Part shown: piece after piece, positions 8,132-17,798 of the stretch
Layout: every line of letters starts with the position of its first letter
Position numbering within the stretch: position 1 is the stretch's first letter
Assembly (NCBI RefSeq): GCF_000800015.1
Contig: NZ_JUGR01000001.1
Span: 1,612,001 to 1,676,000, forward strand
Reading direction: 5' to 3'
From: Terriglobus sp. TAA 43
GTDB taxonomy: Bacteria; Acidobacteriota; Terriglobia; Terriglobales; Acidobacteriaceae
Length of the DNA stretch: 64,000 bases
Position numbers and translations under genes: made by a program
Notes under the pieces: generated by a model
The model's database searches: none
What the model was told of the DNA's origin: nothing
The model's input: the letters and a program-made list of their open reading frames with translations, nothing else

Positions 8132-9202
8132 ATGACGCGGTATGGCGTTCCACGAAAAGAACTTCTGCGAATCCCGACCGTCTTGTACTTCATGCGCCTT
8201 TTGCCTTGGCTGTGCGGCCTGATCTTTTTTTGCGCCGCCACACCGAACGTTGTCATGGCACAGGAAGCCGGACAAGCATCCATGCTTGCCAAGGCGTCTC
8301 TCGTGGGCACGGTACAGGACGGAGACGGCGCCCTGTTGCCCGGCGCGCGCGTGGAAGTCCTGTCCGGCGGTGTGACCGTGGTCGCCTTCGCCGACGAAGA
8401 TGGCGTCTTTCACGCGTACGGCGTCACGCCCGGCACCTATCGACTGCACATCACCGCGAACGGTTTCTTCGCGGACACGCGCACCGGAGAGATTCTTCCC
8501 GGCGAAGAGAAGGATCTGGATTCGATTGAGCTGCGTCCCCTTGGTGAGTTCGCGACCGTCACCGTGATCGCGACAGAAAAAGAGGTCGCCACGGAGCAGG
8601 TGAACCTCGAGATGAAGCAGCGCGTACTCGGCGTCGTCCCCAATTTCTATGTGGTCTACGATGCGAGCCCGGCTCCTCTCTCCAAGGGACAGAAGTTTCA
8701 CCTGGCATGGCGTTCCACGCTGGACCCGTTTTCATTTGCAAGTGCGGCCATCGTCGCCGGAGTAGAACAAGCCAACAACAGCTTCAGCGGCTATGGCACA
8801 GGCCCCTCCGGCTATGCCAAACGCTATGGTGCATCCTTCGCAGACGGAGCCATCAGCACATTCCTCGGCGGCGCCATTCTTCCGGTCGTCTTTCATCAGG
8901 ACCCGCGCTATCGCTATCAGGGAACAGGTTCTGTCCTATCCCGCACGCGCCACGCCGCCGCCAGCGTGATCTTCTGCCGCAACGACCAGAACAAGACGGT
9001 CTTCAACTACTCCAATGTCATTGGGAACTTCGCCTCTGCAGGCATCAGCAATCTCTACTATCCCGCCAGCGATCGCAACGGAGCAGGACTAACGCTACAG
9101 AATGCGGCCGTAGGAACAGCGTTCGGCATCTTCGGCGCAATGATGCAGGAGTTCGTGGTCCCCAAGCTGACGCCGCGTTTGCACGGACGCGACAAACGAT
9201 GA
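8132..9202 (+). CDS. Secreted carboxypeptidase-regulatory-domain protein with acidobacterial C-terminal module
   Basis: The 356-residue protein has a signal segment ending VVMAQ near residue 44, a carboxypeptidase-regulatory-like beta-sandwich (about residues 55-135, GTVQDGDGALLPGARVEV and GVTPGTYRLHITANGFF), then a C-terminal region with repeated small-residue hydrophobic stretches (FASAAIVAGVEQA, FADGAISTFLGGAILP, NAAVGTAFGIFGAMMQEF) and the DPRYRYQGTGS motif. The same N-terminal domain heads Oar-like TonB receptors such as the one at 45185. The C-terminal module could sit in the outer membrane; I know of no assigned function. A hairpin follows the gene. Confidence 0.7.
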   Translation: MTRYGVPRKELLRIPTVLYFMRLLPWLCGLIFFCAATPNVVMAQEAGQASMLAKASLVGTVQDGDGALLPGARVEVLSGGVTVVAFADEDGVFHAYGVTPGTYRLHITANGFFADTRTGEILPGEEKDLDSIELRPLGEFATVTVIATEKEVATEQVNLEMKQRVLGVVPNFYVVYDASPAPLSKGQKFHLAWRSTLDPFSFASAAIVAGVEQANNSFSGYGTGPSGYAKRYGASFADGAISTFLGGAILPVVFHQDPRYRYQGTGSVLSRTRHAAASVIFCRNDQNKTVFNYSNVIGNFASAGISNLYYPASDRNGAGLTLQNAAVGTAFGIFGAMMQEFVVPKLTPRLHGRDKR

Positions 9203-9211
9203 GATGTATCC

Positions 9212-9244
9212 GTTGCGAGCGAGTCCGAACAACTCGCTCGCAAC
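9212..9244. terminator. Hairpin between convergent genes
   Basis: A perfect 13-bp stem (9212-9224 with 9232-9244, 7-nt loop) lies between converging stop codons. No clear T-run follows on either strand, so it may protect 3' ends rather than act as a classical terminator. Confidence 0.6.
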
Positions 9245-9250
9245 GAAGCC

Positions 9251-11494
9251 TTAATTCACGCGCTCAAACACCACAACGGTTGAGTCGTAGTCATCACGCA
9301 TATTCAGCGTGACGCCCGCGCCCATCAGCACCGCACCGCTCACAGTCTGCTCGCCGCGATACTTCTCCGCATCCAGCGCACGCACGCGATACATGGCATT
9401 CGCATCCAGTCCCTTCAAACGCACCGGCGGATACGCCACACGCAGCCGCTGCGAATGCAGATACGCCAGCAGCACAGCCTGCGATCCATCGCGAGACACA
9501 TACTGCATCTGCGTCTCATCGCGATCCAGCGGCGACTGCAAACGATACTGCGCGCCTTGTTGCACCGTTGTACGAATCGTCTTGTAGAACGACACCAGCT
9601 TCGCGCTCAGCGCCATATCCGCATCGCTGAACTTGTTCAGATTGTTGCCAACGCCAAGCGCACCCTGCATCGCAACAACAAAGCGATACTGCAGCGGGAT
9701 ACCGCGCCGCTCCGGGTGCGAAATATCTGTTGTCCACGCCACCATCACCTGCGGCGTATAGGCGTGGCTGAAGCCATACTGCAGATCAAGCCGATCCAAC
9801 GCATCGGTGTTGTCGCTGGTCCACACCTCATCGGTGCGCTCCAGAATACCCAGGTCCACACGGCCACCACCACCGCTGCACGATTCAATCTCCAGCTTCG
9901 GATGCTTCTTCCGCAGGCGATCCAGAATCTCATACAGATTCTGCACATACTTCACGTTGATGGCCTTCTCCGCATCCACATCACGATGCGCAGCACTCGT
10001 ACCCGGAGCTGTATCCCATCCCGGCTCGCTCCAGTTGCGGTTGTAATCCCACTTCAGATACGCAATGTCATTCTCAGTAACCAGCTTGTCCAGCCACTCA
10101 AACGTCCACTCCTTCACGTCTTCACGCGCCAGGTTCAGCAGCAGTTGATTGCGCTGTTCCGTACGCTGACGATCCGGCATCTGCATCGCCCACTCAGGAT
10201 GTTTGCGATACAGATCGCTGTTCGGGTTCACCATCTCCGGCTCAACCCAGATGCCGAAATCCATACCCAGGCCATGCACCTTATCAATCAGCGGCTTCAA
10301 ACCGTTCGGAAACTTCTGCTTGTTCAGATACCAGTCACCCAGCCCGCGATGATCGTCATTGCGTTCACCAAACCAGCCATCGTCAATCACGAAGCGTTCC
10401 ACGCCCAGCTTCGCTGCCTTCTCCGCCAGTTGCATCTGCATCTGGTCGGTAAAGTTCATCTCCGTCGCTTCCCAGCTGTTGTAGACAATCGCGCGCGGCT
10501 TCGGTGGCTGTCCCGCACCCTGTCGCAGCGGCAGAATCTCATCCGTCTGGAAACGATGCAGCACACGCGACGCGGCACCCTGCCCGCCGTCGGTATAACC
10601 CGCATAAAACTTCGGCGTCTCCATGGACTGTCCCGCAGCCAGCGTGGCATGGAAATCAAACGGATTGAACCCGCCCGTCACCTTCACCATGTGCAGACTC
10701 GTGTCTTCCACCGTCATCCGCCAGCTTCCGCTCCAGCCAAGTTCCCCAAACCAAACCGGCCCCGCATCTTCCGTCGTCTGGTCCGTACGGCCAATCGCAA
10801 ACCAGGGATTCGCGCGATGCGACGTGCTTCCCTTCCGGCTCTCCAGCACACGCTCGCCCGCCTGGATCCTTTCGTTATGCAACTGCCACTCACCGCCCCA
10901 CATGCCGGTAAGCCAGTTCAGACTGTAGGCAGACTTCTCCGTCTCGGGATACTGCGGCAGCGTCCACGTAGCGCTCGCAGCCTGCTCCAACTGCACCGGC
11001 GTCTTACCCGTGTTCTCAATGCGCGACCATCGCGCAATCACACCCTCGGGATACGCCTTGTAATACAGGTGAACGCGCAACGGCTGCGCTGTATCCTTCA
11101 GCACAATCTCCAGCTCATCCGCGCTGGTCTTCGCGGATTCAAACTTCAGGATCGACGTCCGGTCGCCATTACTGAAATCCGCCTTCAGAGCCGACTCCGT
11201 GAACAGGCCCTCGCCCCACGCTGGATACTCCATCGGCATGGTTGAAATCTGTGGATCGAACGAAGCGCGCTCCGGCGGAGCCTTCACCGCAGGCAGCGCC
11301 GCGTTTGCAGGCAGTTTCGGGCCCCAGTACAACGACTGCAGCATGCCCAGGTCGTTCACGCCCACGGCATAGGTCATCGTGCCCGCGCTCACAAACCACG
11401 TCTTCTTCGCGGCGTCTTCGCGTACCGCAACCTGCGCCACCAACGAAGAACTCGCCACGGCGCACAGAACCAACGAAACCATCTGTTTCAGCAT
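9251..11494 (-). CDS. Exported alpha-galactosidase, GH36 family
   Basis: The 747-residue enzyme hydrolyses terminal alpha-1,6-galactose from plant oligosaccharides or galactomannan in the family. A signal peptide (residues 1-20, ending SSLVAQ) indicates export. After an N-terminal beta-supersandwich domain comes the TIM barrel with FVIDDGWFGERNDD (369-382), FGIWVEPEMVNP (413-424), KWDYNR (481-486) carrying the nucleophile Asp483, and SDNTDALDR (560-568) carrying the acid/base Asp. A C-terminal beta-domain with YRVRALDAEKYRGE completes the GH36 plan. ATG 11494 is chosen because it starts the signal peptide. It is transcribed alone and divergently from aroB with 55 bp between starts. Confidence 0.92.
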   Translation of the reverse strand: MLKQMVSLVLCAVASSSLVAQVAVREDAAKKTWFVSAGTMTYAVGVNDLGMLQSLYWGPKLPANAALPAVKAPPERASFDPQISTMPMEYPAWGEGLFTESALKADFSNGDRTSILKFESAKTSADELEIVLKDTAQPLRVHLYYKAYPEGVIARWSRIENTGKTPVQLEQAASATWTLPQYPETEKSAYSLNWLTGMWGGEWQLHNERIQAGERVLESRKGSTSHRANPWFAIGRTDQTTEDAGPVWFGELGWSGSWRMTVEDTSLHMVKVTGGFNPFDFHATLAAGQSMETPKFYAGYTDGGQGAASRVLHRFQTDEILPLRQGAGQPPKPRAIVYNSWEATEMNFTDQMQMQLAEKAAKLGVERFVIDDGWFGERNDDHRGLGDWYLNKQKFPNGLKPLIDKVHGLGMDFGIWVEPEMVNPNSDLYRKHPEWAMQMPDRQRTEQRNQLLLNLAREDVKEWTFEWLDKLVTENDIAYLKWDYNRNWSEPGWDTAPGTSAAHRDVDAEKAINVKYVQNLYEILDRLRKKHPKLEIESCSGGGGRVDLGILERTDEVWTSDNTDALDRLDLQYGFSHAYTPQVMVAWTTDISHPERRGIPLQYRFVVAMQGALGVGNNLNKFSDADMALSAKLVSFYKTIRTTVQQGAQYRLQSPLDRDETQMQYVSRDGSQAVLLAYLHSQRLRVAYPPVRLKGLDANAMYRVRALDAEKYRGEQTVSGAVLMGAGVTLNMRDDYDSTVVVFERVN

Positions 11495-11549
11495 GTCAGC
11501 AACTCTATCGCGCTCCACGCCCCGCTGGCGACCCTGCAATAATGGATGT

Positions 11550-12665
11550 ATGAGCGATATCCGTGTTGAAGCTGCGTCCGCAAGCTATACCGTCCATGTG
11601 GACCGCAACATCCTCGCGTCCATCGCAGCGCGCACAGCGCCTCTCGCAAAGAAGATTTCGCAGGTCTTTATCGTCACCTCGCCGGAGATTGACCTACTTT
11701 GGGCCGGGTCCGTCCGCAACGGATTTGAAGCCCTCGGTAAACAGGTAACGACGTTACTCATCCCTGCAGGCGAATCGCACAAACGCATGACCACCATCGA
11801 GCGCCTGCTGGAAGAACTGGCGCAGCATGGAGCCGACCGCGACACACTCCTCGTCGCACTTGGCGGCGGCGTCCTCGGCGACCTGACCGGCTTCCTCGCC
11901 GCCATCTGGATGCGCGGCGTGCCATTCATTCAGGTGCCTACGACTCTGCTCTCGCAGGTGGACTCCTCCGTGGGTGGCAAGACCGGCGCAAATCTCGCCG
12001 CAGGCAAAAACCTCGTAGGCGCGTTCTATCATCCGCTCGCGGTCTTCGCAGACCTCGATACGCTATCGACACTGCCGCCACGCGAACTCCACGCAGGCCT
12101 GCAGGAGAGCGTAAAAGCCGGCGTCATCCGCTATCCCAAGCTCTTCGCATTCATGGAGCAGAACGCAGAAGCCATTCGCAACGGCGACATCACGGTACTG
12201 CAGCGCGTCATTGAAGACAGCATCCGCATGAAGGCTGAAGTCGTTGAAGAAGACGAGCGCGAAAGCGGCCTGCGCATGATCCTGAACTTTGGCCACACCG
12301 TGGGCCACGCCATTGAAGCAGCCACCGGCTACAAGCAATTGCTGCACGGCGAAGCCATCGGATGGGGCATGATCGCCGCTGTCCGCCTCTCTCAATCGCG
12401 CAACCTGCTCGATGAAGCCACTGCATCACGCATCACAAATCTGGTGCATGCCTTTGGTCCCCTGCCGCCGTTTGAAGCAGAAGCGCAGCGTCTCGTCACC
12501 CTCACCGGTTCTGACAAGAAAAAGCGCAGCGGCACACTCTCCTTCATCCTGCCCACCAGCATCGGCACAGTCGATATTGTGCGCGACGTCACAGAAGCGG
12601 AACTCCTCGCCGCCGTGGAATCCATGCTTGCGGAGATGCGCGCACCTGAGACGGTGACTGCATGA
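11550..12665 (+). CDS. aroB: 3-Dehydroquinate synthase
   Basis: AroB converts DAHP to 3-dehydroquinate, the second step of the shikimate pathway, using NAD+ and a divalent metal. The 371-residue protein shows the NAD-binding GGGVLGD (105-111), PTTLLSQVDSSVGGK (130-144) and metal ligands at about E186, H249 in NFGHTVGHAIE and H266 in LLHGEAI. The ATG at 11550 gives the normal family length; the frame is open further upstream but antisense to the divergent galactosidase. Its stop overlaps the start of menG in an ATGA, so the two are translationally coupled and link chorismate supply to quinone synthesis. Confidence 0.95.
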   Translation: MSDIRVEAASASYTVHVDRNILASIAARTAPLAKKISQVFIVTSPEIDLLWAGSVRNGFEALGKQVTTLLIPAGESHKRMTTIERLLEELAQHGADRDTLLVALGGGVLGDLTGFLAAIWMRGVPFIQVPTTLLSQVDSSVGGKTGANLAAGKNLVGAFYHPLAVFADLDTLSTLPPRELHAGLQESVKAGVIRYPKLFAFMEQNAEAIRNGDITVLQRVIEDSIRMKAEVVEEDERESGLRMILNFGHTVGHAIEAATGYKQLLHGEAIGWGMIAAVRLSQSRNLLDEATASRITNLVHAFGPLPPFEAEAQRLVTLTGSDKKKRSGTLSFILPTSIGTVDIVRDVTEAELLAAVESMLAEMRAPETVTA

Positions 12666-13414
12666 CCGCTCTGCAATCCGCGAAAGGCGCACGTCCCGAA
12701 GGCGCAACAACAGACGAAGAAGCAGCCATCGCCGTACAAAAAATGTTCGATGAGATTGCGCCGCAGTACGACCGCGCCAATCACATCCTCAGCATGGGCA
12801 TGGACCGCGTCTGGTGGAACAGCACCGCACGCTTCTTCGACGCAACACTGAAGCAGCCACAATCGCGCGTGCTCGACCTCTGTTGCGGCACCGCAGATAT
12901 GACGGCGGCTCTGCTCGCGCGTCGTCCTGCGAACGCAGAATCCATCCTCGCCGTCGACTTCTCGCACGAGATGATCGAACGCGGTCGCATCAAGATGCAG
13001 GGCAAACCCGTCGAATTCATCGAGGCCGACGCCCTCAACCTGCCCATTGATGACGCATCGCTCGACCTCGTCGTCAGCGCCTTCGGCTTCCGCAATCTCG
13101 CAGACTACAACGCAGGCCTGCGCGAAATCCGTCGCGTCCTCAAGCCCGGCGGCCGCATCGGCATCCTCGACTTCTCCATGCCGCCCGCGCCGCTGAAGCA
13201 GATGTACCGTCTCTACTTCCGCCATGTTCTGCCACGCATCGGCGGCATGATCTCCGGCTCGCAGGATTCGTACGCCTATCTTCCCGCCAGCGTAGAGCGT
13301 TTTCCCGCACCAAAAGACTTCTTACGCATGATGGAAGCCGCGTCATTCAACGAAACTCGTTGGCAGCCATATCTCTTCGGCATCGCGGGCCTCTGGTCCG
13401 CAACCGCCTTGTAA
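12662..13414 (+). CDS. menG: Demethylmenaquinone methyltransferase
   Basis: This UbiE/MenG family enzyme of 250 residues carries out the final C-methylation of (demethyl)menaquinone with S-adenosylmethionine. It has KMFDEIAPQYDRANHILS near the N terminus, the SAM-binding VLDLCCGTADM (70-80), FGFRNLADYNAGLREI and a C-terminal YAYLPASVERFPAPK, all diagnostic of the family. The first ~20 residues are an unconserved extension. It overlaps aroB by 4 bp. Acidobacteria normally use menaquinone, so menG is preferred over ubiE. Confidence 0.92.
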   Translation: MTALQSAKGARPEGATTDEEAAIAVQKMFDEIAPQYDRANHILSMGMDRVWWNSTARFFDATLKQPQSRVLDLCCGTADMTAALLARRPANAESILAVDFSHEMIERGRIKMQGKPVEFIEADALNLPIDDASLDLVVSAFGFRNLADYNAGLREIRRVLKPGGRIGILDFSMPPAPLKQMYRLYFRHVLPRIGGMISGSQDSYAYLPASVERFPAPKDFLRMMEAASFNETRWQPYLFGIAGLWSATAL

Positions 13415-13512
13415 CAACTCGAACATCAGCATCCTGCATACTGGGTGCGGCATCTCATAAGTGAGCCGGGGACCCACGGCGAATTCCACCAACAAAACAC
13501 AGGAGCAACACG

Positions 13513-14559
13513 ATGTCACAGGCATCCGCTTACGCCGCGCAGTCGGTAAAGACACCCCTCGGCCCCTTTTCATTTGAGCGCCGCGAGCCCGGCCCGAACG
13601 ATGTTCTCATCGACATCAAATTCTGCGGCATCTGCCACTCGGATCTGCACCAGGTACGCGACGAGTGGGGCGGCGGCATCTTCCCCATGGTTCCCGGCCA
13701 CGAAATCGCAGGCGTAGTCCGCGCCATCGGTTCCGCTGTCACGCACTTCAAGGTAGGCGATAACGTCGGCGTAGGTTGTTTCGTCGATAGCTGCCGCACC
13801 TGCGTGGAATGTACCGCGGGCGACGACAACTACTGCCAGGTAGGCATCACGCTCACCTACAACGGTCGCGACAAGGAGGGCCAGCCCACCTACGGTGGCT
13901 ACTCGGACCACATCGTTGTCGACGAGAACTACGTCCTCCACATTCCTGAGAACCTGCCGCTCGACGCAGCATCACCGCTGCTCTGCGCAGGCATCACGCT
14001 GTACAGCCCGCTGAAGCATTGGGGTGCAGGCCCCGGCAAGCGCGTTGCGATCGTTGGTCTCGGCGGCCTCGGTCACATGGGCGTCAAGCTGGCACACGCC
14101 ATGGGCGCACACGTCACCGTACTGAGCCAGAGCATGAAGAAGGCAGACGACGCGAAGAAGCTCGGCGCCGACGAGTTCTACGCCATGAGCGATCCTGAAA
14201 CGGTGAAGAAGCTCCACAACAGCTTCGACCTCATCATCAGCACCGTGGGCGTGGCCATGGACTTCACACCGTACCTCTTCATGTTGAAGAAAGACAGCAC
14301 CATGGTTCTGGTCGGCGCACCCGAAGGCAACTCGCAACTCAACTCCTTCGGCCTTATCGCCAACCGCAAGTCCCTCGCTGGTTCCATGATCGGTTCCATC
14401 GAAGAGACGCAGGAAATGCTCGACTTCTGCGGTCGCCACAACATCGTAAGCGACATTGAAGTCATCAAGGCCGATTACATCAACGAAGCCTACGAACGCA
14501 TGCTGCAGAGCGACGTTCGCTACCGCTTCGTGATCGACCTCGAGTCACTGAAGAAGTAA
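13513..14559 (+). CDS. Zinc-dependent NAD(P)-alcohol dehydrogenase, cinnamyl-alcohol-dehydrogenase type
   Basis: The 348-residue medium-chain dehydrogenase oxidises alcohols or reduces aldehydes. Catalytic zinc residues are Cys41 in CGICHSDLH, His63 in PGHE and Cys158; the structural zinc is held by C94, C97, C100 and C108. The nucleotide site is GLGGLG (182-187) and the residue after the second strand is Ser205, which favours NADP(H). The whole reads like the YahK/AdhA branch, acting on many aldehydes. It follows menG by 98 bp and has its own AGGAG ribosome site, so a separate transcript is likely. Confidence 0.9.
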   Translation: MSQASAYAAQSVKTPLGPFSFERREPGPNDVLIDIKFCGICHSDLHQVRDEWGGGIFPMVPGHEIAGVVRAIGSAVTHFKVGDNVGVGCFVDSCRTCVECTAGDDNYCQVGITLTYNGRDKEGQPTYGGYSDHIVVDENYVLHIPENLPLDAASPLLCAGITLYSPLKHWGAGPGKRVAIVGLGGLGHMGVKLAHAMGAHVTVLSQSMKKADDAKKLGADEFYAMSDPETVKKLHNSFDLIISTVGVAMDFTPYLFMLKKDSTMVLVGAPEGNSQLNSFGLIANRKSLAGSMIGSIEETQEMLDFCGRHNIVSDIEVIKADYINEAYERMLQSDVRYRFVIDLESLKK

Positions 14560-14578
14560 ACCGCATTAGCAAAACAAC

Positions 14579-14609
14579 AAAGGGCATGGCGCAAGCCATG
14601 CCCTTTTCG
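14579..14609. terminator. Rho-independent terminator
   Basis: A 10-bp stem (14581-14590 with 14595-14604) with a GCAA loop is flanked by A and T runs, so it can serve the alcohol dehydrogenase (+) and the converging isomerase-like gene (-). Confidence 0.85.
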
Positions 14610-14625
14610 TATGCATAAACACTGG

Positions 14626-15582
14626 TTATTTCTCGTTCAACACGCGAATCTCATAATCCAGCTCGCGCCGAGTCTCCGCGATCACATCACGTCCATCCGC
14701 GCCCACATACTCCAGCTCGTAGAAACACGGAATCTTCCATCCACGATCACGATTCATCTTCAGTATCTGCGCGGCCGGCGTCACTCCCTCACCAAACGGA
14801 ACGCTCGCTCCATCGTTGGCTTTGCGGTCATGCACATGCATGTTCGTAATCTTGTCATGCAGTGCTTCCAGCGCAGCCACAGCATCAAGACCACTCGCCG
14901 CATAGTGCGCAACATCCAGGTTGATGCGGTACATCGACGACATAGCCAGCACCTGGCGGAAGTGATCCATCGTCGCAAGATCATCTGGATCCTTCGTCAC
15001 CGCGTGGTTATGAAACGCGACCATGATCCCATGCTTCTCTGCAAACGGAGCCACGCGCTTTGCCATCGACACTTTGCTGGAAGCCGTAATCAACTTCAGG
15101 CGCAGGATCTTCGCCGCCATAAAACCATGCTCAATTTCCGCATCGGTCATCGTCGGTTCAAAGCTGTAGTTATAAGAAAACAAGCCGATATGCGCGAGGT
15201 CGAACCGATGTCGAATATCCGCAAAATGCCCCGGAGGAGTATTCGTACGCCACGCCCGTAACGCATTCCTGCGGCTCTCGCGTTCGGCTTGCGGAACCTG
15301 TGTTGCAGGCTCCGTCGCAGCACCACTCCACGGCGACCAGTAACGCACCGGCAACGCAAACGGCTCTGCCTGTGGCGCCCAAAGCTCCAGCTGATTCACT
15401 TTCAACTGGCGCGTGCCATCCAGGATCGTGTCAATCGCCTGCAGCCCACCCTGACGCACATTGTGAAAGGTGTATGTCTGCAAACCAAGCTGCACACCAC
15501 CCACTTCCAACGCCCACGATGGCATGGACAGAAGCGATGCCGCAGCGCCCATTCCCTTCAACACTTGCCGCCGATTCAGCAT
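14626..15582 (-). CDS. Tat-exported sugar phosphate isomerase/epimerase-like protein
   Basis: The 318-residue protein begins with a twin-arginine signal (NRRQVLKGMGAAASLL, then an Ala-rich h-region ending SWALE). The mature part is a xylose-isomerase-like TIM barrel (AP endonuclease 2 superfamily): FHNHAV around residues 190-195, INLDVAHYAASG with Asp/His metal ligands, MHVHDRKAND and ELEYVG near the end. Family members isomerise or epimerise sugars using a divalent metal; many exported acidobacterial and Bacteroidetes members have no known substrate. It is the last gene of a three-gene run with a 4-TM protein and a GT2 enzyme, 18 bp after the former. Confidence 0.85.
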   Translation of the reverse strand: MLNRRQVLKGMGAAASLLSMPSWALEVGGVQLGLQTYTFHNVRQGGLQAIDTILDGTRQLKVNQLELWAPQAEPFALPVRYWSPWSGAATEPATQVPQAERESRRNALRAWRTNTPPGHFADIRHRFDLAHIGLFSYNYSFEPTMTDAEIEHGFMAAKILRLKLITASSKVSMAKRVAPFAEKHGIMVAFHNHAVTKDPDDLATMDHFRQVLAMSSMYRINLDVAHYAASGLDAVAALEALHDKITNMHVHDRKANDGASVPFGEGVTPAAQILKMNRDRGWKIPCFYELEYVGADGRDVIAETRRELDYEIRVLNEK

Positions 15583-15600
15583 CTCTTCTCCTGCGTGCGT

Positions 15601-15972
15601 TTAGCTCAACTGGATATAGGCGGGAATCGCACATCCCACCAACACACAAAGCATCAGCAACACAGTGTCGCCAATGGTCTGCTGATGCGGCATCTTGTTC
15701 CGTGCGCGGATCATCGCGAAGCAAAGCAACGCCGCAATCGCCGCCAGGGTCACCGCAGCCAACGGCATGGTCGAGAAAAAGTACAACCCGGTGCACGCTG
15801 CCACTGCGCCCGCCACAATCCACGACAGTCCAAGCTGCATATAGTAAGCACGACTCATGCGCGAGCCGTCCGTCAGCACCCCGCGTCCTTCGCGTGTAAT
15901 CAGGAAGCCCAACACCAGGTGGACCGCAATCGCAGCAAGATACCCAAGCACAATACCTGCAAACGCTCCCAT
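15601..15972 (-). CDS. Small four-helix membrane protein
   Basis: The 123-residue product has four hydrophobic segments (about residues 4-25, 46-64, 68-86 and 102-120) separated by short charged loops, and no recognised motif. It lies between a processive GT2 (21 bp upstream) and a Tat-exported isomerase-like gene (18 bp downstream), so it may belong with polysaccharide or sugar handling at the membrane. Function unknown. Confidence 0.7.
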   Translation of the reverse strand: MGAFAGIVLGYLAAIAVHLVLGFLITREGRGVLTDGSRMSRAYYMQLGLSWIVAGAVAACTGLYFFSTMPLAAVTLAAIAALLCFAMIRARNKMPHQQTIGDTVLLMLCVLVGCAIPAYIQLS

Positions 15973-15993
15973 GGACTGCCCTCCACTAATTTG

Positions 15994-17643
15994 TCAGATG
16001 CCGACAGGATACGGCTTCTCATGCAGTTCTGCACCCGCATTCCCGCCGCGCTCAAAACGTCCTTGCAGCAGGCTCAACAAACCCGTGTACCAGTAACCCA
16101 GTACAAACAAAAGCAGGAACGGCACCGTGAAGTAATTCTCGCTGCTGAACGCATACCAGACCGTGAACGCGAAGTAACATCCAATCGCAAGTTCAATCCA
16201 CGGAATAATGCCCAGCCGCTTGCGATACTTCTTCGCCGCAACAGTCGCCTCGCCCTTCTTCTGCACGCGATACTTCGGCGTACGCGCAAACGCGCTCTGC
16301 ACACCAAACAACGCTTCCATCACCGCCTTGGTATTGGTGATGGTCAAACCAACACCCAGCGCCATCAGAAACGGCAGATACAGAAACGTCTTGTACCAGG
16401 TCTTCGGGAACAGCTCTTTTTGCGACACAAGGTAGAAGCTTGAGATCGACATCGTACTCGCCATGAACAGCGGGAAGTCGATCAGCAACATCTGCACCCA
16501 GCCCTGCCACGAACGAATAATCATCGCCGGCATCAGCAACACGCTTAGGATGATCATCAACGGATAACTGATGTTCGCCGTCAGGTGATACCACGCCTCC
16601 AGCTTCGTATGCTTCGGCGCATCGCTGGCCAACACACGCGGCAAAATCTTCTTGCCAGTCTGGATCAATCCCTTTGCCCAACGCGCCTGCTGCGTCTTGA
16701 ACGCAGTCATTTCAATCGGAAGCTCTGCCGGGCATTCCACATCCTGCAGATACTTAAACTTCCATCCCTTCAACTGCGCACGATAGCTCAGGTCCGTATC
16801 TTCGGTCAGCGTGTCATGTTGCCATCCACCGGCCTCATCAATCGCCGTACGACGCCAAGCACCCGCGGTGCCGTTGAAGTTAAAGAACACACCCGCACGC
16901 GAACGTCCGCCATGCTCCAGCACAAAGTGGCCATCAAGCAGGATCGCTTCCACCTGCGTCAGGAAGCTGTAGTTGCGATTCAGATGCGTCCAGCGCGTCT
17001 GCACCATGCCCACGCCCGGCTCTGCAAAATGATTAACAACCTTATATAACCAGTCCGTCGGCGGCACAAAGTCCGCGTCGAAGATCGCAATCAACTCGCC
17101 CTTCGCGGTCTTCAATCCCGCATCCAGAGCGCCGGCCTTGTAACCATGGCGATCCGTACGATGCAGATAGTAGATCGGCTGCGGTTCCAACCCCGCCGTG
17201 CCTTCCGCATACTTTCGCACAATCTCAGCAGCTACTTCGTGCGTTTCATCAGTCGAGTCATCCAGCACCTGGATCTCAAACCGGTCACGCGGATACTCAA
17301 TGCGGCAGCACGCATCCACCAGCCGGTCCACCACATACTGCTCGTTGAAGATGGGCAACTGGATCGTCACGAACGGCAGTTCGTTCTCCGCAAACTGCAT
17401 CGGAGCGTTCGTACTCGTCGCTTCCTTCTTCTTATTGCGGAAGTACAGCCACACCAACTGGTAGCGGTGGATGCCGTAAAACGCCAGGATCACCATCACA
17501 ATGAAGTAAGGAATCAGCAGTGCAATATCAAAGCTGTTCCAGTGATACATGCCCTTGAAGGTGTTCTGCATGTAGTGGGTCTTCCAATAGTGCTGAAGAC
17601 CGTGCTGCTGCTGAAACAGCAGAGTCAGGACAAGGGTGTGCAT
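15994..17643 (-). CDS. Processive GT2 glycosyltransferase, cellulose-synthase-like
   Basis: The 549-residue membrane enzyme has one or two N-terminal helices, a cytoplasmic GT-A domain and four to five C-terminal helices. The D,D,D,QxxRW signature is complete: LDDSTDET, IFDADFVPP, TEDTDLSYRA and QQARWAKG. This set defines GT2 enzymes that polymerise and extrude beta-glycans (cellulose, mannan, hyaluronan types). The QARW form with GTAGAWRR and the short length resemble CslA/glucomannan-type or long-branch acidobacterial enzymes rather than BcsA, which would carry a PilZ domain; none is seen here. ATG 17643 is preferred; the longer frame to 17850 crosses the terminator of the neighbouring gene. 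It heads the run with the 4-TM and isomerase-like genes. Confidence 0.88.
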   Translation of the reverse strand: MHTLVLTLLFQQQHGLQHYWKTHYMQNTFKGMYHWNSFDIALLIPYFIVMVILAFYGIHRYQLVWLYFRNKKKEATSTNAPMQFAENELPFVTIQLPIFNEQYVVDRLVDACCRIEYPRDRFEIQVLDDSTDETHEVAAEIVRKYAEGTAGLEPQPIYYLHRTDRHGYKAGALDAGLKTAKGELIAIFDADFVPPTDWLYKVVNHFAEPGVGMVQTRWTHLNRNYSFLTQVEAILLDGHFVLEHGGRSRAGVFFNFNGTAGAWRRTAIDEAGGWQHDTLTEDTDLSYRAQLKGWKFKYLQDVECPAELPIEMTAFKTQQARWAKGLIQTGKKILPRVLASDAPKHTKLEAWYHLTANISYPLMIILSVLLMPAMIIRSWQGWVQMLLIDFPLFMASTMSISSFYLVSQKELFPKTWYKTFLYLPFLMALGVGLTITNTKAVMEALFGVQSAFARTPKYRVQKKGEATVAAKKYRKRLGIIPWIELAIGCYFAFTVWYAFSSENYFTVPFLLLFVLGYWYTGLLSLLQGRFERGGNAGAELHEKPYPVGI

Positions 17644-17740
17644 TGAGGTGAACAGAAGCGTTGCTCCGCAGATGAAAATGGCTCCCCTGATTCTACCGGA
17701 GCAGGTCAAACCGCCTGATAAATCGCAATTTGTGGGTGAT

Positions 17741-17780
17741 AAAGCAAAATGCCCACGCCCCCAGGATGAGACGTGGGCAT
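17741..17780 (-). terminator. Rho-independent terminator of the SMP-30-like gene
   Basis: A 9-bp stem (17749-17757 with 17772-17780) is followed on the minus strand by TTTTGCTTT. It lies 18 bp after the stop codon at 17799. Confidence 0.8.
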
Positions 17781-17798
17781 TGAATAACCGCCAAAAGC

